Assembly (NCBI RefSeq): GCF_002838065.1
Contig: NZ_PIZU01000002.1
Span: forward strand, 62,001 to 126,000
Length of the DNA: 64,000 nt
Direction: 5' to 3'
From: Mycobacterium hubeiense
GTDB lineage: Bacteria; Actinomycetota; Actinomycetes; Mycobacteriales; Mycobacteriaceae
The position numbers and the translations under genes are program-made. Shown piece after piece: positions 29,401 to 36,665 of the stretch (position 1 is the first letter of the stretch; every line of letters begins with the position of its first letter). Below the pieces are notes generated by a model. It was not told the origin of the DNA and did no database searches. It saw only the letters and a program-made list of their open reading frames with translations.

Positions 29401-29564
29401 AGGTGTCGCATGGGACCTCGCAAGAGGGCTTCGACGCCGAGCGGCGGGAGGTCAATGTTGTGACGGTCGAAGGCGACTTGATCAGCCGCTCCGAGATCTT
29501 CGACGAAGCCGACCTCGACGCCGCGCTCGCCCGCTTCGACGAGCTCAGCAAGCCGACCCCGTGA
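23825..29564 (+). repeat. Tandem array of NTF2/SnoaL-like modules inside the giant regulator
   Basis: Two half-modules start at 23825 and 24254 (143 and 146 codons), followed by six double modules starting at 24692, 25499, 26312, 27126, 27939 and 28749. Spacings are 807, 813, 814, 813 and 810 nt, the last unit ending at the stop. Each double module opens with LENxA, contains DWDAxAEMLADD and DDRRR, ATRGERLAL, and FDPDDIDAAFEELDxRY, and in its second half NRHELPATTPDW, NIDHRR, AVHRLSxLGAV and GTSQEGFDAEW, ending FDEADLDAALARFDEL. The 814-nt unit carries the extra base that breaks the frame. Confidence 0.9.
26391..29564 (+). CDS. Giant regulator, 3' part after frameshift (NTF2-like array)
   Basis: 1057 residues if read from the GTG at 26391, but this is almost certainly the continuation of the upstream gene rather than a separate start: the codons begin inside module 5 at MIADD, exactly where the upstream frame fails, and there is no ribosome site. 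Removing the G at 26391 joins the frames as GCG GAA ATG ATA GCG GAC and restores a protein of about 3,190 residues. The part contains the rest of module 5 and modules 6, 7 and 8. If not translated through the frameshift, the array is cut from eight units to about four and a half. Confidence 0.8.
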   Translation: MIADDVCHDDRRRVVSGGIRRGRDAEIANLRAVVEVGVKHHEPTVIATRGERLALTRTNVSGDGQRDEAFGLEVLNIVEIDTHNRIAAAVMLDPGDIDAAFEELDARYLAGDAAPYAHTWSVVAEVYAAFNRRELAVTTPDWVNIDHRRGAAFAPGEFLAYVQAAWDDSPDTKVYIAAVHRLSNLGAVVTDVAQGISHHGFEAEWREIHLLTVEGDMLSRSELFDEDGLDAALVRFDELSSPTPQLENAATRALDRFATYFAARDWAAMAEILADDTYVDDRRRAVNSGTRRGRDVEIASIQAIAEVGTQNISATAIATRGERLALSRTRLSGRNQRPEGFHTEGLIVLETDANDRIVARIVFDPDDIDAAFEEVDSRYAAGEAAAHTHVWSVLTHIYSATNRHELPATTPNWANIDHRRAASFAPGELFAYLRATWNMMPDYKVRITAVHRLTPVGAVVTHTACGTSQEGFDAEWRQVVVFTVDGDAVNLCEMFDEADLDAALARFDEVTAAPPRLENAAIRVAERVRESFAIRDWDAISEIFADDFSLDDRRRTVNAGIRYGPDAEIEDLQAAADVGFTDVTWTVIATRGRCLTLARVQWSSPDQRSEAFHNEWLGIVEIDADDRFIAMVMLDLDDIDAAFQELDARYLAGEAAACAHTWSVITQGYAALNRHEVPPATSDWMTIDHRVRATFEAGDLAAYIGSVWDVAPDVKIYIETVHRLSNLGAVYTQAAYGTSQEGFDAEWRAIALVVDAQPKNRCEVFDETDLDVVLARFDELSQPVQRLENTASQVADRVWMYFPTRDWDAMAEMLADDSSNDDRRPIVGSGFRSGRDAQIDDARAIADMGITTVTSTAIATRGRRLVLRRTRFSGQDRQSEAALLNEILDLVEIDDDERIASVVMFDPDDIDAAFEELETRYLAGEAAAHTHTWSVINGACAAFNRREFPALAEDWVNIDHRRGAAFAPGDLSSYVRTVWDDAPDVRTHFEAVHRLSELGAVVTQVSHGTSQEGFDAERREVNVVTVEGDLISRSEIFDEADLDAALARFDELSKPTP

Positions 29565-29586
29565 GATCGCCGATACGCTGGCGCTC

Positions 29587-30531
29587 GTGGATTTCCGTGT
29601 CTTCGTCGAACCCCAGCAGGGCGCCAGCTACTCCGACCAACTCGCCGTAGCCCGCGCCGCCGAACATCTCGGCTACTCCGCCTTCTTTCGCTCCGACCAC
29701 TACCTCGCAATGAGCGGCGACGGCCTGCCCGGACCCACCGACTCCTGGGTCACGCTCGCCGGCATTGCCCGCGAGACGTCATCGATCCGCCTCGGCACCA
29801 TGGTCACCTCCGCCACCTTCCGCCATCCCGGTCCGCTGGCCATCTCCGTCGCCCAGGTCGACGAAATGAGCGGTGGCCGTGTCGAATTGGGCATCGGCGC
29901 GGGCTGGTTCGAGGCCGAACACCAGGCCTACGCCATCCCCTTCCCGCCGCTCGGTGAACGCTTCGACCGCCTCACCGAGCAATTGCACATCCTCACCGGA
30001 TCGTGGACCACGCCCGTCGGCCAGACCTTCGACTACGACGGCAAGCACTACACCGTCGTCGACTCCCCCGCGCTGCCCAAACCCACCCAGTCACCCCATC
30101 CGCCGATCATCATCGGCGGCGGCGGCCCCAAGCGCACGCCGGCGCTGGCCGCGCAGTTCGCCGCCGAATTCAACATCCCGTTCGTCCCGCTCGACGTCCT
30201 CAAGGCGCAATACGACCGCGTCGCCGCAGCGGTCGAGCAGGCCGGCCGCACGCCCGACTCGATGACGTATTCGGCCGCGTTCGTGCTGTGCGCCGGGCGT
30301 GACAACGCCGAGATCACCCGCCGCGCCGCCGCCATCAGCCGCGAGGTCGACGAGCTGCGCAGCAACTCCCCGCTGGTGGGCACGCCCGCGGAGATCGTCG
30401 ACAAGATGGGCCCGTTCATCGAGGCCGGTGTGCAGCGCGTGTACCTCCAGGTGCTGGACATGTCAGACCTGGGCCATCTCGAACTGTTCGCCGGCGAAGT
30501 CATCCCGCAGTTCGGCGATCGAAGCCCGTGA
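29587..30531 (+). CDS. LLM-class (F420/FMN-dependent) oxidoreductase
   Basis: 314 residues from a GTG at 29587, 22 bp after the giant regulator. Luciferase-like TIM barrel: early FRSDHYLAM, then IRLGTMVTSATFRHP, DEMSGGRVELGIGAGW with the cofactor-phosphate loop, and PIIIGGGGPKRTPALAA. These match the mycobacterial F420-dependent LLM subgroup. The substrate is unknown. Its stop overlaps the next start (GTGA), so it is co-translated with the small membrane protein that follows. Confidence 0.88.
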   Translation: MDFRVFVEPQQGASYSDQLAVARAAEHLGYSAFFRSDHYLAMSGDGLPGPTDSWVTLAGIARETSSIRLGTMVTSATFRHPGPLAISVAQVDEMSGGRVELGIGAGWFEAEHQAYAIPFPPLGERFDRLTEQLHILTGSWTTPVGQTFDYDGKHYTVVDSPALPKPTQSPHPPIIIGGGGPKRTPALAAQFAAEFNIPFVPLDVLKAQYDRVAAAVEQAGRTPDSMTYSAAFVLCAGRDNAEITRRAAAISREVDELRSNSPLVGTPAEIVDKMGPFIEAGVQRVYLQVLDMSDLGHLELFAGEVIPQFGDRSP

Positions 30532-30914
30532 CCCGCAACACGCCGTGGCACCACTCGACACCTGCCGTGCTCGGCGCCAGCGTCGCGGGCCTGGCCGCGA
30601 TCGCGCTCGTCGTCGCCGCCGTGATGTTCGTCGGACGCCAAAACAACCAGCCCACCCCGGCGCCAACGGACTTCGTCGACCCCACCTTCACCACGACATC
30701 GACGACCGAGACCACTACCCCGACGATCACGCGGACCAGCCCGTCCTCCACCACCGATATCTACGCGCCCACGGAGCTTCCGCCGACGACCACCACGACG
30801 ACATCGCCCACCTCGGAGACCCCCACCGAAGAGGACGAGGAGACGACGACGCGCACCCGCAGCCGCCCACGCACCAACGTGACGCGCACGTTGTATCCAC
30901 AGCCGCCGAACTAA
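30528..30914 (+). CDS. Small single-pass membrane protein with Thr/Pro-rich tail
   Basis: 128 residues. One hydrophobic segment (about 12-36, VLGASVAGLAAIALVVAAVMFV) followed by an extracytoplasmic Thr/Ser/Pro/Glu-rich tail. GTG start overlaps the upstream stop by 4 bp. No domain recognised; the tail is probably O-mannosylated, as Thr/Pro-rich mycobacterial tails often are (inference). Architecture resembles the membrane-plus-tail part of the Hsp70-like proteins beyond it. Confidence 0.75.
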   Translation: MTRNTPWHHSTPAVLGASVAGLAAIALVVAAVMFVGRQNNQPTPAPTDFVDPTFTTTSTTETTTPTITRTSPSSTTDIYAPTELPPTTTTTTSPTSETPTEEDEETTTRTRSRPRTNVTRTLYPQPPN

Positions 30915-30932
30915 CGCCTACTATCGGTCCCC

Positions 30933-31403
30933 GTGGCGCGATACGGACATCCCGACGACCCCTACCCTGACGAAGACCCGACCGTCTACAGCAGTTACGG
31001 CGATCAGGGTGGATACGGTGAGCCGCCGGGCCCGCCGGGTGAACCGGACGAAACGCCGTGGTATCGCAAGCCCGCAGCGCTCGTCTCCTTCGGTGCCCTG
31101 GGCGCGATCCTTGTCGGGCTGATCGTGTGGGGGCTGGCCAATCTGATCGCGGAGGATACGTCGGACACCACGCCGACGACGTCGCTGACCCCGTTGACCA
31201 CGACGGCAGCAGTGGTTCCACCGCCGACGCGGACGATCACCGAGACCGTCACACCGACGACGACCGAGCCCGTCATCACCACGACGACCGAGCCGACGAC
31301 GACCACGACGACGACGACAACCACCACTACGACGACGACCACGACCGAGCCCACGACGACTACGACGACCACTACGACGACGGAGACGCCGCCCGGCGGC
31401 TAA
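30933..31403 (+). CDS. Small single-pass membrane protein with poly-Thr tail
   Basis: 156 residues from a GTG. The cytoplasmic N-terminus is Pro/Gly/Tyr/Asp-rich (about 1-45), followed by one membrane helix (KPAALVSFGALGAILVGLIV, about 46-70) and a tail of about 75 residues dominated by Thr, with runs of up to 17 Thr. The run of ACG/ACC codons produces a simple-sequence DNA tract near 31240-31380 that could vary in length by slippage. Same layout as the preceding gene; function unknown. Confidence 0.75.
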   Translation: MARYGHPDDPYPDEDPTVYSSYGDQGGYGEPPGPPGEPDETPWYRKPAALVSFGALGAILVGLIVWGLANLIAEDTSDTTPTTSLTPLTTTAAVVPPPTRTITETVTPTTTEPVITTTTEPTTTTTTTTTTTTTTTTTEPTTTTTTTTTTETPPGG

Positions 31404-31461
31404 TCGCGGATCTCCTGCAATCGAAGAAGGCGCGGTGGAGTAGTCGCGTTCTGGCGACTGG

Positions 31462-31534
31462 CGCCGAGATCGACGTCATGGTTGTTCAAGGCCGCGAATC
31501 GCCTGTTCTCGCGACCATGGTGTTGATCTCGCCG
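31462..31534. repeat. Imperfect inverted repeat in intergenic region
   Basis: Left arm 31462-31482 (CGCCGAGATCGACGTCATGG...) pairs with right arm 31514-31534 (ACCATGGTGTTGATCTCGCC...) at about 18 of 21 positions. It lies in the gap (31404-31697) between the poly-Thr gene and the convergent Hsp70-like gene, which holds no credible gene. Confidence 0.55.
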
Positions 31535-31616
31535 ACAGCTCTCACAAGAGCACATTGGTAACCACCTCGGCGATGGTGCGCACGATGCGAGGCTCACGTC
31601 TGCCGGCCGTTAATCC

Positions 31617-31669
31617 ATTTCTGCGCCAAGGCTGTGCGATGAGCGGATCAGCAGCCCTCATGCAGAAAT
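31617..31669. terminator. Hairpin between convergent genes
   Basis: ATTTCTGC (31617-31624) and GCAGAAAT (31662-31669) form an 8-bp perfect stem around an internal GGCTG/CAGCC pairing. It sits 29 bp beyond the stop of the leftward Hsp70-like gene and can serve transcription from either side. Confidence 0.5.
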
Positions 31670-31697
31670 CGACGCACGCGCGGCCCGCGCTGCGCGA

Positions 31698-33566
31698 CTA
31701 GCAGGTCGTGTCAGCGCTTGGCGTGCAATCGGTCTGGCCGCCGGTATCGGTGCCGCCGCCCGTATCGCCGCCGCCAGTGTCGGTGCCTCCGCCACCCGGC
31801 TCAGGCTGCGGCTCCGGCTGCGGTTCAGGCGCTGGATCAGGCTGCGGCTCGGGCTCGGGCTCAGGCGCTGGGTCTGGCTGCGGCTCGGGCTCGGGCTGCG
31901 GTTCGGGCTCTGGCTGCGGCTGGGGTTCGGGCTCTGGCTGCGGCTGCGGTGCCGGCGCGGGGTCAGGCGCAGGCTCGGGTGCGGGCGCAGGATCAGGCGC
32001 GGGCGCCGGCGGCGGTGCAGCCGGCGGCGGCGCGGGCACTGGCGCAGGAGCCGGCGCCGGCGCAGCGGGCGCGGGTGCGACCGCTCGAGGCGCAGGCGCG
32101 ACCGCTCGCGGCGCTGGCCGTCGCACCGGCGGCGCCTGCGTATACCGCGGCGCACTCGCCGGCTGCCTCACCACGACCGTCTCCGGTGCCGGCGCTTGAA
32201 CAACCGGCTCCGCAGGCAGGGCAGCTTCCACGGGCTGCGGTGCGACGGACGTCGACGTTCCGGCCGAACCCGCCGGCACCGTTCCCACGTCAGCCCGCGA
32301 TGTGAGCACCAGCCCGGTCGCCGCGACCACGGCAAGGCATGCCGCCGCACCGAACAGCACTCCCGGCCGCCGGTACCACGGCAACGGCGGCAACGCCTCG
32401 GCGTCGTCGAATTCGCTGTGCTCGAAATGCATTTCGGGCCGCGCGGATTCGATATCGAGGGGTTCGTCATCGGGGGCCGCAGACCACGCCAACGACGGCC
32501 CCGTCGCAGGCGCCGCCACTGTCGCGGTGAGCGGGGCGGCAGCGGCGAGGCTCGTCGCCGCGTCGTCCTCCGGGGTGCGGCCGGCGATCAACGCCGCGCC
32601 ACGCGCCGCCAGCACCTGCGCGAGCGGCGACGTCGTCACCGGCATCCGCATGGCCTCCGAAAGCCGTTGCGTGACAAGCGGTATCCGCGCCCCACCGCCG
32701 ACGGTTGCCACCGCTGCGAGGCTGGCCGGAGCAATGCCGTTGCGCAGCAACGTGTCCTCGAGAACCGCGATCATCCCGTCGAGCGGCTGCTGCAGCAGTG
32801 CCTCGAGCTCGCCGCGGGTCACTCTGATGCTCGACCGCGGGCCCGGCAACGGGCCCGTCATTCCGGTGGCCGTCTCATAGGACAGCCGTTCCTTGGCGAT
32901 GCGGCACTTGTCGCGCAGCTGGGTCAACGACGCCACCGCAGAGGTGCTCGACGGGTCGACATCGAGATCAGCGAGGACGTGCTGCAGGATGGCCTGGTCG
33001 ATCAGATCGCCGGAGAACTCCTCATAGCGGACGGTCTCGGCGATCGGGCGGAAACCGGCGCCGGCGTCGGCCAACGTGATGCTGGTGCCCGTCGCGCCGA
33101 AGTCGCACAGCGCGACGATGCCCCGCGCGGGTAGACCAGGTTCGGCCCGCAGCGCGGTCAACGCCGCGACCGCATCGGGCACCACCGCGACGCCCGGCAG
33201 CTGGCTGCGCAGCGCGTCGACGGCGCCCGGCCGCCAATGCGCCGGCACCGCCACGCCCGTCACATCGGGCCGCTCAGTCGGACATGCGATGCGGGTCAGC
33301 GCGTCGAGCGCGTCGGCCAACAGACGCGCACCGCTGTGCGTCGAGCCGTCACCGGCGACGATCGGCACCGGGTCGCCGACGCGATCGACAAAGCCACTGA
33401 GAATCAGGCCGGGCTCGTCGATCGCGGGGTTCTCCGACGGCACGCCCAGCTCGGCGAGCCGATGCGGGTACAGCGTGAGCACAGCGCGACGGGTGATCGC
33501 CGGACGGCCTGCAGGGGCCGCCACCAGGTTCGTCGTCCCAACCGAGAGCCCGAGGCAACCCGCCAT
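31698..33566 (-). CDS. Membrane-anchored Hsp70-like protein A
   Basis: 622 residues, ATG at 33566 with AAGGAG upstream. The N-terminal about 320 residues are an Hsp70/actin-like nucleotide-binding domain: [12 protein letters not shown] (phosphate 1), VAVPAHW (as DnaK TVPAYF), [15 protein letters not shown] (phosphate 2), [11 protein letters not shown] and [19 protein letters not shown] (adenosine). There is no substrate-binding domain. A linker with LAWS and RPEMHFEH leads to one membrane helix (about 400-423), then a 199-residue outer tail of [11 protein letters not shown] repeats ending in Gly/Asp/Thr and a Cys pair ([10 protein letters not shown]). One of five paralogs flanking the ini genes. 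Confidence 0.85.
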   Translation of the reverse strand: MAGCLGLSVGTTNLVAAPAGRPAITRRAVLTLYPHRLAELGVPSENPAIDEPGLILSGFVDRVGDPVPIVAGDGSTHSGARLLADALDALTRIACPTERPDVTGVAVPAHWRPGAVDALRSQLPGVAVVPDAVAALTALRAEPGLPARGIVALCDFGATGTSITLADAGAGFRPIAETVRYEEFSGDLIDQAILQHVLADLDVDPSSTSAVASLTQLRDKCRIAKERLSYETATGMTGPLPGPRSSIRVTRGELEALLQQPLDGMIAVLEDTLLRNGIAPASLAAVATVGGGARIPLVTQRLSEAMRMPVTTSPLAQVLAARGAALIAGRTPEDDAATSLAAAAPLTATVAAPATGPSLAWSAAPDDEPLDIESARPEMHFEHSEFDDAEALPPLPWYRRPGVLFGAAACLAVVAATGLVLTSRADVGTVPAGSAGTSTSVAPQPVEAALPAEPVVQAPAPETVVVRQPASAPRYTQAPPVRRPAPRAVAPAPRAVAPAPAAPAPAPAPVPAPPPAAPPPAPAPDPAPAPEPAPDPAPAPQPQPEPEPQPQPEPEPQPEPEPQPDPAPEPEPEPQPDPAPEPQPEPQPEPGGGGTDTGGGDTGGGTDTGGQTDCTPSADTTC

Positions 33567-33626
33567 GATCCGTCGACTCCTTCGCGTTGTAGCAGTTCAC
33601 GGACAGACTCGCGTGCCCCGGGCGCG

Positions 33627-33645
33627 AGCTCACGGGTAGTGAGCT
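33627..33645. promoter_or_regulatory. Inverted repeat upstream of Hsp70-like A
   Basis: AGCTCAC (33627-33633) and GTGAGCT (33639-33645) with a 5-nt spacer, 61 bp upstream of the start codon in the 114-bp gap after the secreted-protein gene. It may be an operator or the terminator of the upstream operon; the position does not decide. Confidence 0.45.
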
Positions 33646-33680
33646 ACCTGTATTTCGTTTCGGACGGCCGGATCGTTAAG

Positions 33681-34139
33681 TCACCAGATCTCGACCGTGC
33701 CACCAAACGAGGAGAGCGAGCCGGTGTTGCAGCCGCCTGGGATCCCCTCCGCCGTGATGAAGACGCCTTGATTTCCCGGGAAAGGACGCTTCGTGAATTG
33801 GAGAACACCGGTGCTCTCCCCCGGGCCAAGCCGAATCACCTGCTCCTGCGTGTTGTCCAACGAAATCTTCGCGTTGATGTCGGAGCAATGGTTCGGGCTG
33901 GCAGTGAAGCGGACATTCACGGTGTCGGGTGGCTCGAAAAAGTTCCAGTGCCCGAGCCAGCATTGTTGGGGAGTTATGCCGAACGCGTTGGGCTCCCAGT
34001 CTGCACACTCAACAGTGAAGTCCTCCCGTATGGGCAGGGATTCAGCCCCAGCCGGTGCTGCAGATACAACGGCAGCGAGCCCCACCGCTGAGATGACGAT
34101 TGCGTGAACGGTCGCCCTGAGCCGGCAGTTGGCGTTCAT
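33681..34139 (-). CDS. Small secreted protein with four cysteines
   Basis: 152 residues from the ATG at 34139, which has GGAGG 5 bp upstream; the longer open frame above it overlaps the Hsp70-like gene and is not used. A Sec signal peptide (RLRATVHAIVISAVGLAAVV, cleavage near PAGA-ES) leads to a beta-rich domain with four Cys (VECADWEP, QQCWLGHW, NHCSDIN, GGCNTG), likely two disulfides. It starts 26 bp after the stop of Hsp70-like B, so it is probably in the same operon. Family not recognised. Confidence 0.75.
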   Translation of the reverse strand: MNANCRLRATVHAIVISAVGLAAVVSAAPAGAESLPIREDFTVECADWEPNAFGITPQQCWLGHWNFFEPPDTVNVRFTASPNHCSDINAKISLDNTQEQVIRLGPGESTGVLQFTKRPFPGNQGVFITAEGIPGGCNTGSLSSFGGTVEIW

Positions 34140-34165
34140 CGCTGCCTCCATGAATCTTGGTCTCA

Positions 34166-36124
34166 TCAGCACACGTACCCAGGCGGAAGGTCCGAGGGGC
34201 AGTGAGTCCACTCGGTGTCGCCGTTGCCCGTCCCGCCGGTGCTGCCACCGCCTGGGTCGGGCGTGATGTCGCCACTGCCGGCCCCCGACCCACACTCCCC
34301 GGTGTACCCGCAGTTCTCCGGCGCAGGTTCGGGCACGACAATCACAGGATCGGTTGTGGTGCCGGGGCATTCGCCCGTGTACCCGCAATTCTCAATGCCC
34401 GGTTCGGGAACAGGTATGCAGTTCGGCGGCGTGCACTCCGGCGACGGCTCCGGCGGCGCCACTGAAGTGACGATCGTTGTCGACGTCACAATCGCGGTGC
34501 TCGGCGGCGCCGGAGGTGGGTTCGGTGGCGGCGCTTGTCGCGGCGGCGGTGCTGGTTGTGGCGCTGGGGCCTGTCTCGGCGGCGGCGCAACCCGTTGTGC
34601 GGGCGCTTGCTGCCGTCGCGGGGCCGGCGCCTGTTGGGGAGCCTGTTGCACCACAGATTGAGTCGCCGGTGGCGGCGCAGCGGGTGGCGGCGCGTCCACC
34701 GGACCCGCGACCGGCGGCGTGGTCGTGGTGGGGGTGCCCGTCGTCCCGGCCGGTGCGGGTGAGAGACCCTCGATCCGCGATGTCAACACCAGACCCACAG
34801 TGGCCAGCACGGCAAGAAACGCGGCGGCACCGAACAGCACTCCCGGCCGGCGGTACCACGGCAGCGGCGGGATCTCCTCCATCGCGCTGCCCTCACCGTG
34901 CGCGAACTGTACTTCAGGCCGGGCGCCGTCCACGGGGTCTACGCCGTCGTAATCCAAAGGGCCGCTATGTATTACGTCATCAGGCGAATCGTCCTGCGAC
35001 CACGCCAACGGCTCGCCGGCCGCCGACGACGCCATGGTGTGCACCGTCGTGTCGCCCGCTCCCCCTGCGACGATCGGCGCCATCGCCAGCTTCGTCGATG
35101 CCGCGTCGTCGGATGCCCGCTGCGCGAGGCGGCCCGCCCCGATCGCCGCCGTCACCTGCGGACGCGGAGTGGTTATCACCGGGATGCGCAATCGTTCGGA
35201 AAGCCGTTGAGTGACAAACGGAATGCTGGCGCCACCACCCGCAGTCGCGACAGCGGCGACATCTGCGAAAGCAATGTTGTTGTGGCGCAAAGTTTCCTCG
35301 ACGGCGCCGATGAGGCCGTCCAGCGGATCGCGGATCAAGCCCTCCAACTCGGCACGCGTCAGCCTCACCGTTGACTGTGGGCCCGGCAGCGGCCCCGTGA
35401 ATCCGGTTGCCGTATCGACCGAAAGCCGCTCCTTGGCGATCCGGCGCTGCTCGCGGATCCGGCTCAACGCCGTGACGGCAGACGTGTTCGACGGGTCGAT
35501 GTCGAGATTGGCGAGGACATTCCGCAGCACCTCCTGATCGATCAGATCGCCGGAAAATTCGTCGTAGCGCACGGTTTCGCCGACGCGGTGTACGCCCCCG
35601 GCCACATCGGTCACAGTGATGCTCGTGCCGGTACCGCCGAAATCGCACAGCGCGACAACGCCCCGCAAAGGCAGTCCCGGCTGGGCTTGCAATGCGGTCA
35701 GTGTCGCGACGGCGTCCGGCACCAACGCCGCGCCGTATGCCGACAACGGGCTCGTGGCCAACACGTCACGCAAGGCGCCGGCAACGCTTTCGCTCCAGTG
35801 CGCAGGCACGGCCACGCACATCGACTCGAAATGTCGTGCGGGGGTCGTGCGGATAAGCGCGTCCAGCGCGTCGACCACCAGCTGTTCACCCCGATGTGTC
35901 GAGCCGTCGGCGGCCACAATCGGCACCGGGTCACCGACACGCTCCACGAAACCCGTCACCACGCGGCCACGCTCAACCAGGCGCGGGTTCTCCGACGGCA
36001 CACCGATTTCCGGCGGTCGATGCGGGAACATGGTGAGAACAGACCGGCGCAGTATCGGTGCAGCACTCGACGGCGCAGCTGCCAAATTAGTTGCGCCGAC
36101 AGAGATTCCAACCGAGGTGGTAAT
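34166..36124 (-). CDS. Membrane-anchored Hsp70-like protein B, non-canonical start
   Basis: About 652 residues. The conserved phosphate-1 loop ([14 protein letters not shown]) is encoded upstream of the first standard start codon (TTG at 36085, which would cut through the loop). The frame is open back to the TGA that ends the preceding gene, and the only plausible initiator giving a full loop is ATT at 36124, preceded by AGGGA. The rest is intact: [36 protein letters not shown] and RPEVQFAH motifs, a membrane helix (about 425-449) and a 203-residue outer tail with a Pro/Gln-rich stalk then eight Cys, including a duplicated ENCGYTGEC. Confidence 0.8.
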   Translation of the reverse strand: MTTSVGISVGATNLAAAPSSAAPILRRSVLTMFPHRPPEIGVPSENPRLVERGRVVTGFVERVGDPVPIVAADGSTHRGEQLVVDALDALIRTTPARHFESMCVAVPAHWSESVAGALRDVLATSPLSAYGAALVPDAVATLTALQAQPGLPLRGVVALCDFGGTGTSITVTDVAGGVHRVGETVRYDEFSGDLIDQEVLRNVLANLDIDPSNTSAVTALSRIREQRRIAKERLSVDTATGFTGPLPGPQSTVRLTRAELEGLIRDPLDGLIGAVEETLRHNNIAFADVAAVATAGGGASIPFVTQRLSERLRIPVITTPRPQVTAAIGAGRLAQRASDDAASTKLAMAPIVAGGAGDTTVHTMASSAAGEPLAWSQDDSPDDVIHSGPLDYDGVDPVDGARPEVQFAHGEGSAMEEIPPLPWYRRPGVLFGAAAFLAVLATVGLVLTSRIEGLSPAPAGTTGTPTTTTPPVAGPVDAPPPAAPPPATQSVVQQAPQQAPAPRRQQAPAQRVAPPPRQAPAPQPAPPPRQAPPPNPPPAPPSTAIVTSTTIVTSVAPPEPSPECTPPNCIPVPEPGIENCGYTGECPGTTTDPVIVVPEPAPENCGYTGECGSGAGSGDITPDPGGGSTGGTGNGDTEWTHCPSDLPPGYVC

Positions 36125-36139
36125 GGCGGTGTCCCTGGA

Positions 36140-36493
36140 TCAGTAGAAATACGTCAACGATGTTGACTTGCCGTTGTCACAACTCACATTGACGTTCCAA
36201 TTCCGCAGCAGCGGAAGCGAGGGGTTGAAGACCACCGTCTGCTCGCCGAACCCGGGCAGGAAGAAGTCTCGGGTGATCCCGTCGGCGTTGTACGTGCAAT
36301 TGGCCGGGTCCTGCGTGTGGCTCTTGACAGTGACTCTGAGCCCCGGCCCCAGGTTGCTGATGAATCGGTCGAACCTGACGTCAGGATTCCCATCCGTTGC
36401 ATCGGCGCCCGCGGTTGCAGTGCTGGAAAGCAACAGTGCCGGCACCGCCGTGGCGACGGCGACGGCAGCCAGTGTCTTCGACTTGCCCGTCAT
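36140..36493 (-). CDS. Small secreted protein, operon leader
   Basis: 117 residues, ATG with AAGGGAG upstream. Signal peptide (about 1-32, LAAVAVATAVPALLLSSTATA) and a short beta-rich domain with two Cys (ANCTYNADG, VSCDNGK), probably one disulfide. First gene of the operon leading into Hsp70-like B and the second secreted protein. Its TGA stop is in the same frame as the Hsp70-like B coding sequence, five codons before the ATT. Family not recognised. Confidence 0.75.
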   Translation of the reverse strand: MTGKSKTLAAVAVATAVPALLLSSTATAGADATDGNPDVRFDRFISNLGPGLRVTVKSHTQDPANCTYNADGITRDFFLPGFGEQTVVFNPSLPLLRNWNVNVSCDNGKSTSLTYFY

Positions 36494-36550
36494 GCCATGC
36501 TCCCTTCACCGGCATAGCGTCCTACGGGTCTGCGACACTGCGCATCAGGC

Positions 36551-36571
36551 GCGTATCACTCAGTGATACGC
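36551..36571. promoter_or_regulatory. Perfect palindrome upstream of the secreted/Hsp70-like operon
   Basis: 10-bp arms GCGTATCACT and AGTGATACGC around a single C, 58 bp upstream of the secreted-protein ATG. The perfect symmetry and central position between the convergent end of the sulfatase gene and the operon start suggest a dimeric repressor site, although all neighbouring genes point leftward and read-through termination is the alternative. Confidence 0.65.
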
Positions 36572-36665
36572 CCGTGCGAATTGCTCAGAAGAACGTCTGG
36601 GTACTGACACGACGAAAAGCGGATGCACGGCCGCCAGCGCGGGCCGTGCATCCGTCGTCGAGACT

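Noticed and set aside
31240..31380. Triplet satellite (ACG/ACC) as a non-coding repeat
   Set aside because: It is in frame with a complete gene and codes for poly-Thr; the same occurs at 47330-47455 in Hsp70-like C.
31800..32150. Short tandem DNA repeats that look CRISPR-like (also 53200-53400)
   Set aside because: They encode PEPQPEP tails in frame, lack unique spacers and have no cas genes nearby.
34140..34388. N-terminal extension of the secreted protein to 34388
   Set aside because: It would overlap Hsp70-like B and bury the signal peptide; GGAGG precedes the ATG at 34139.
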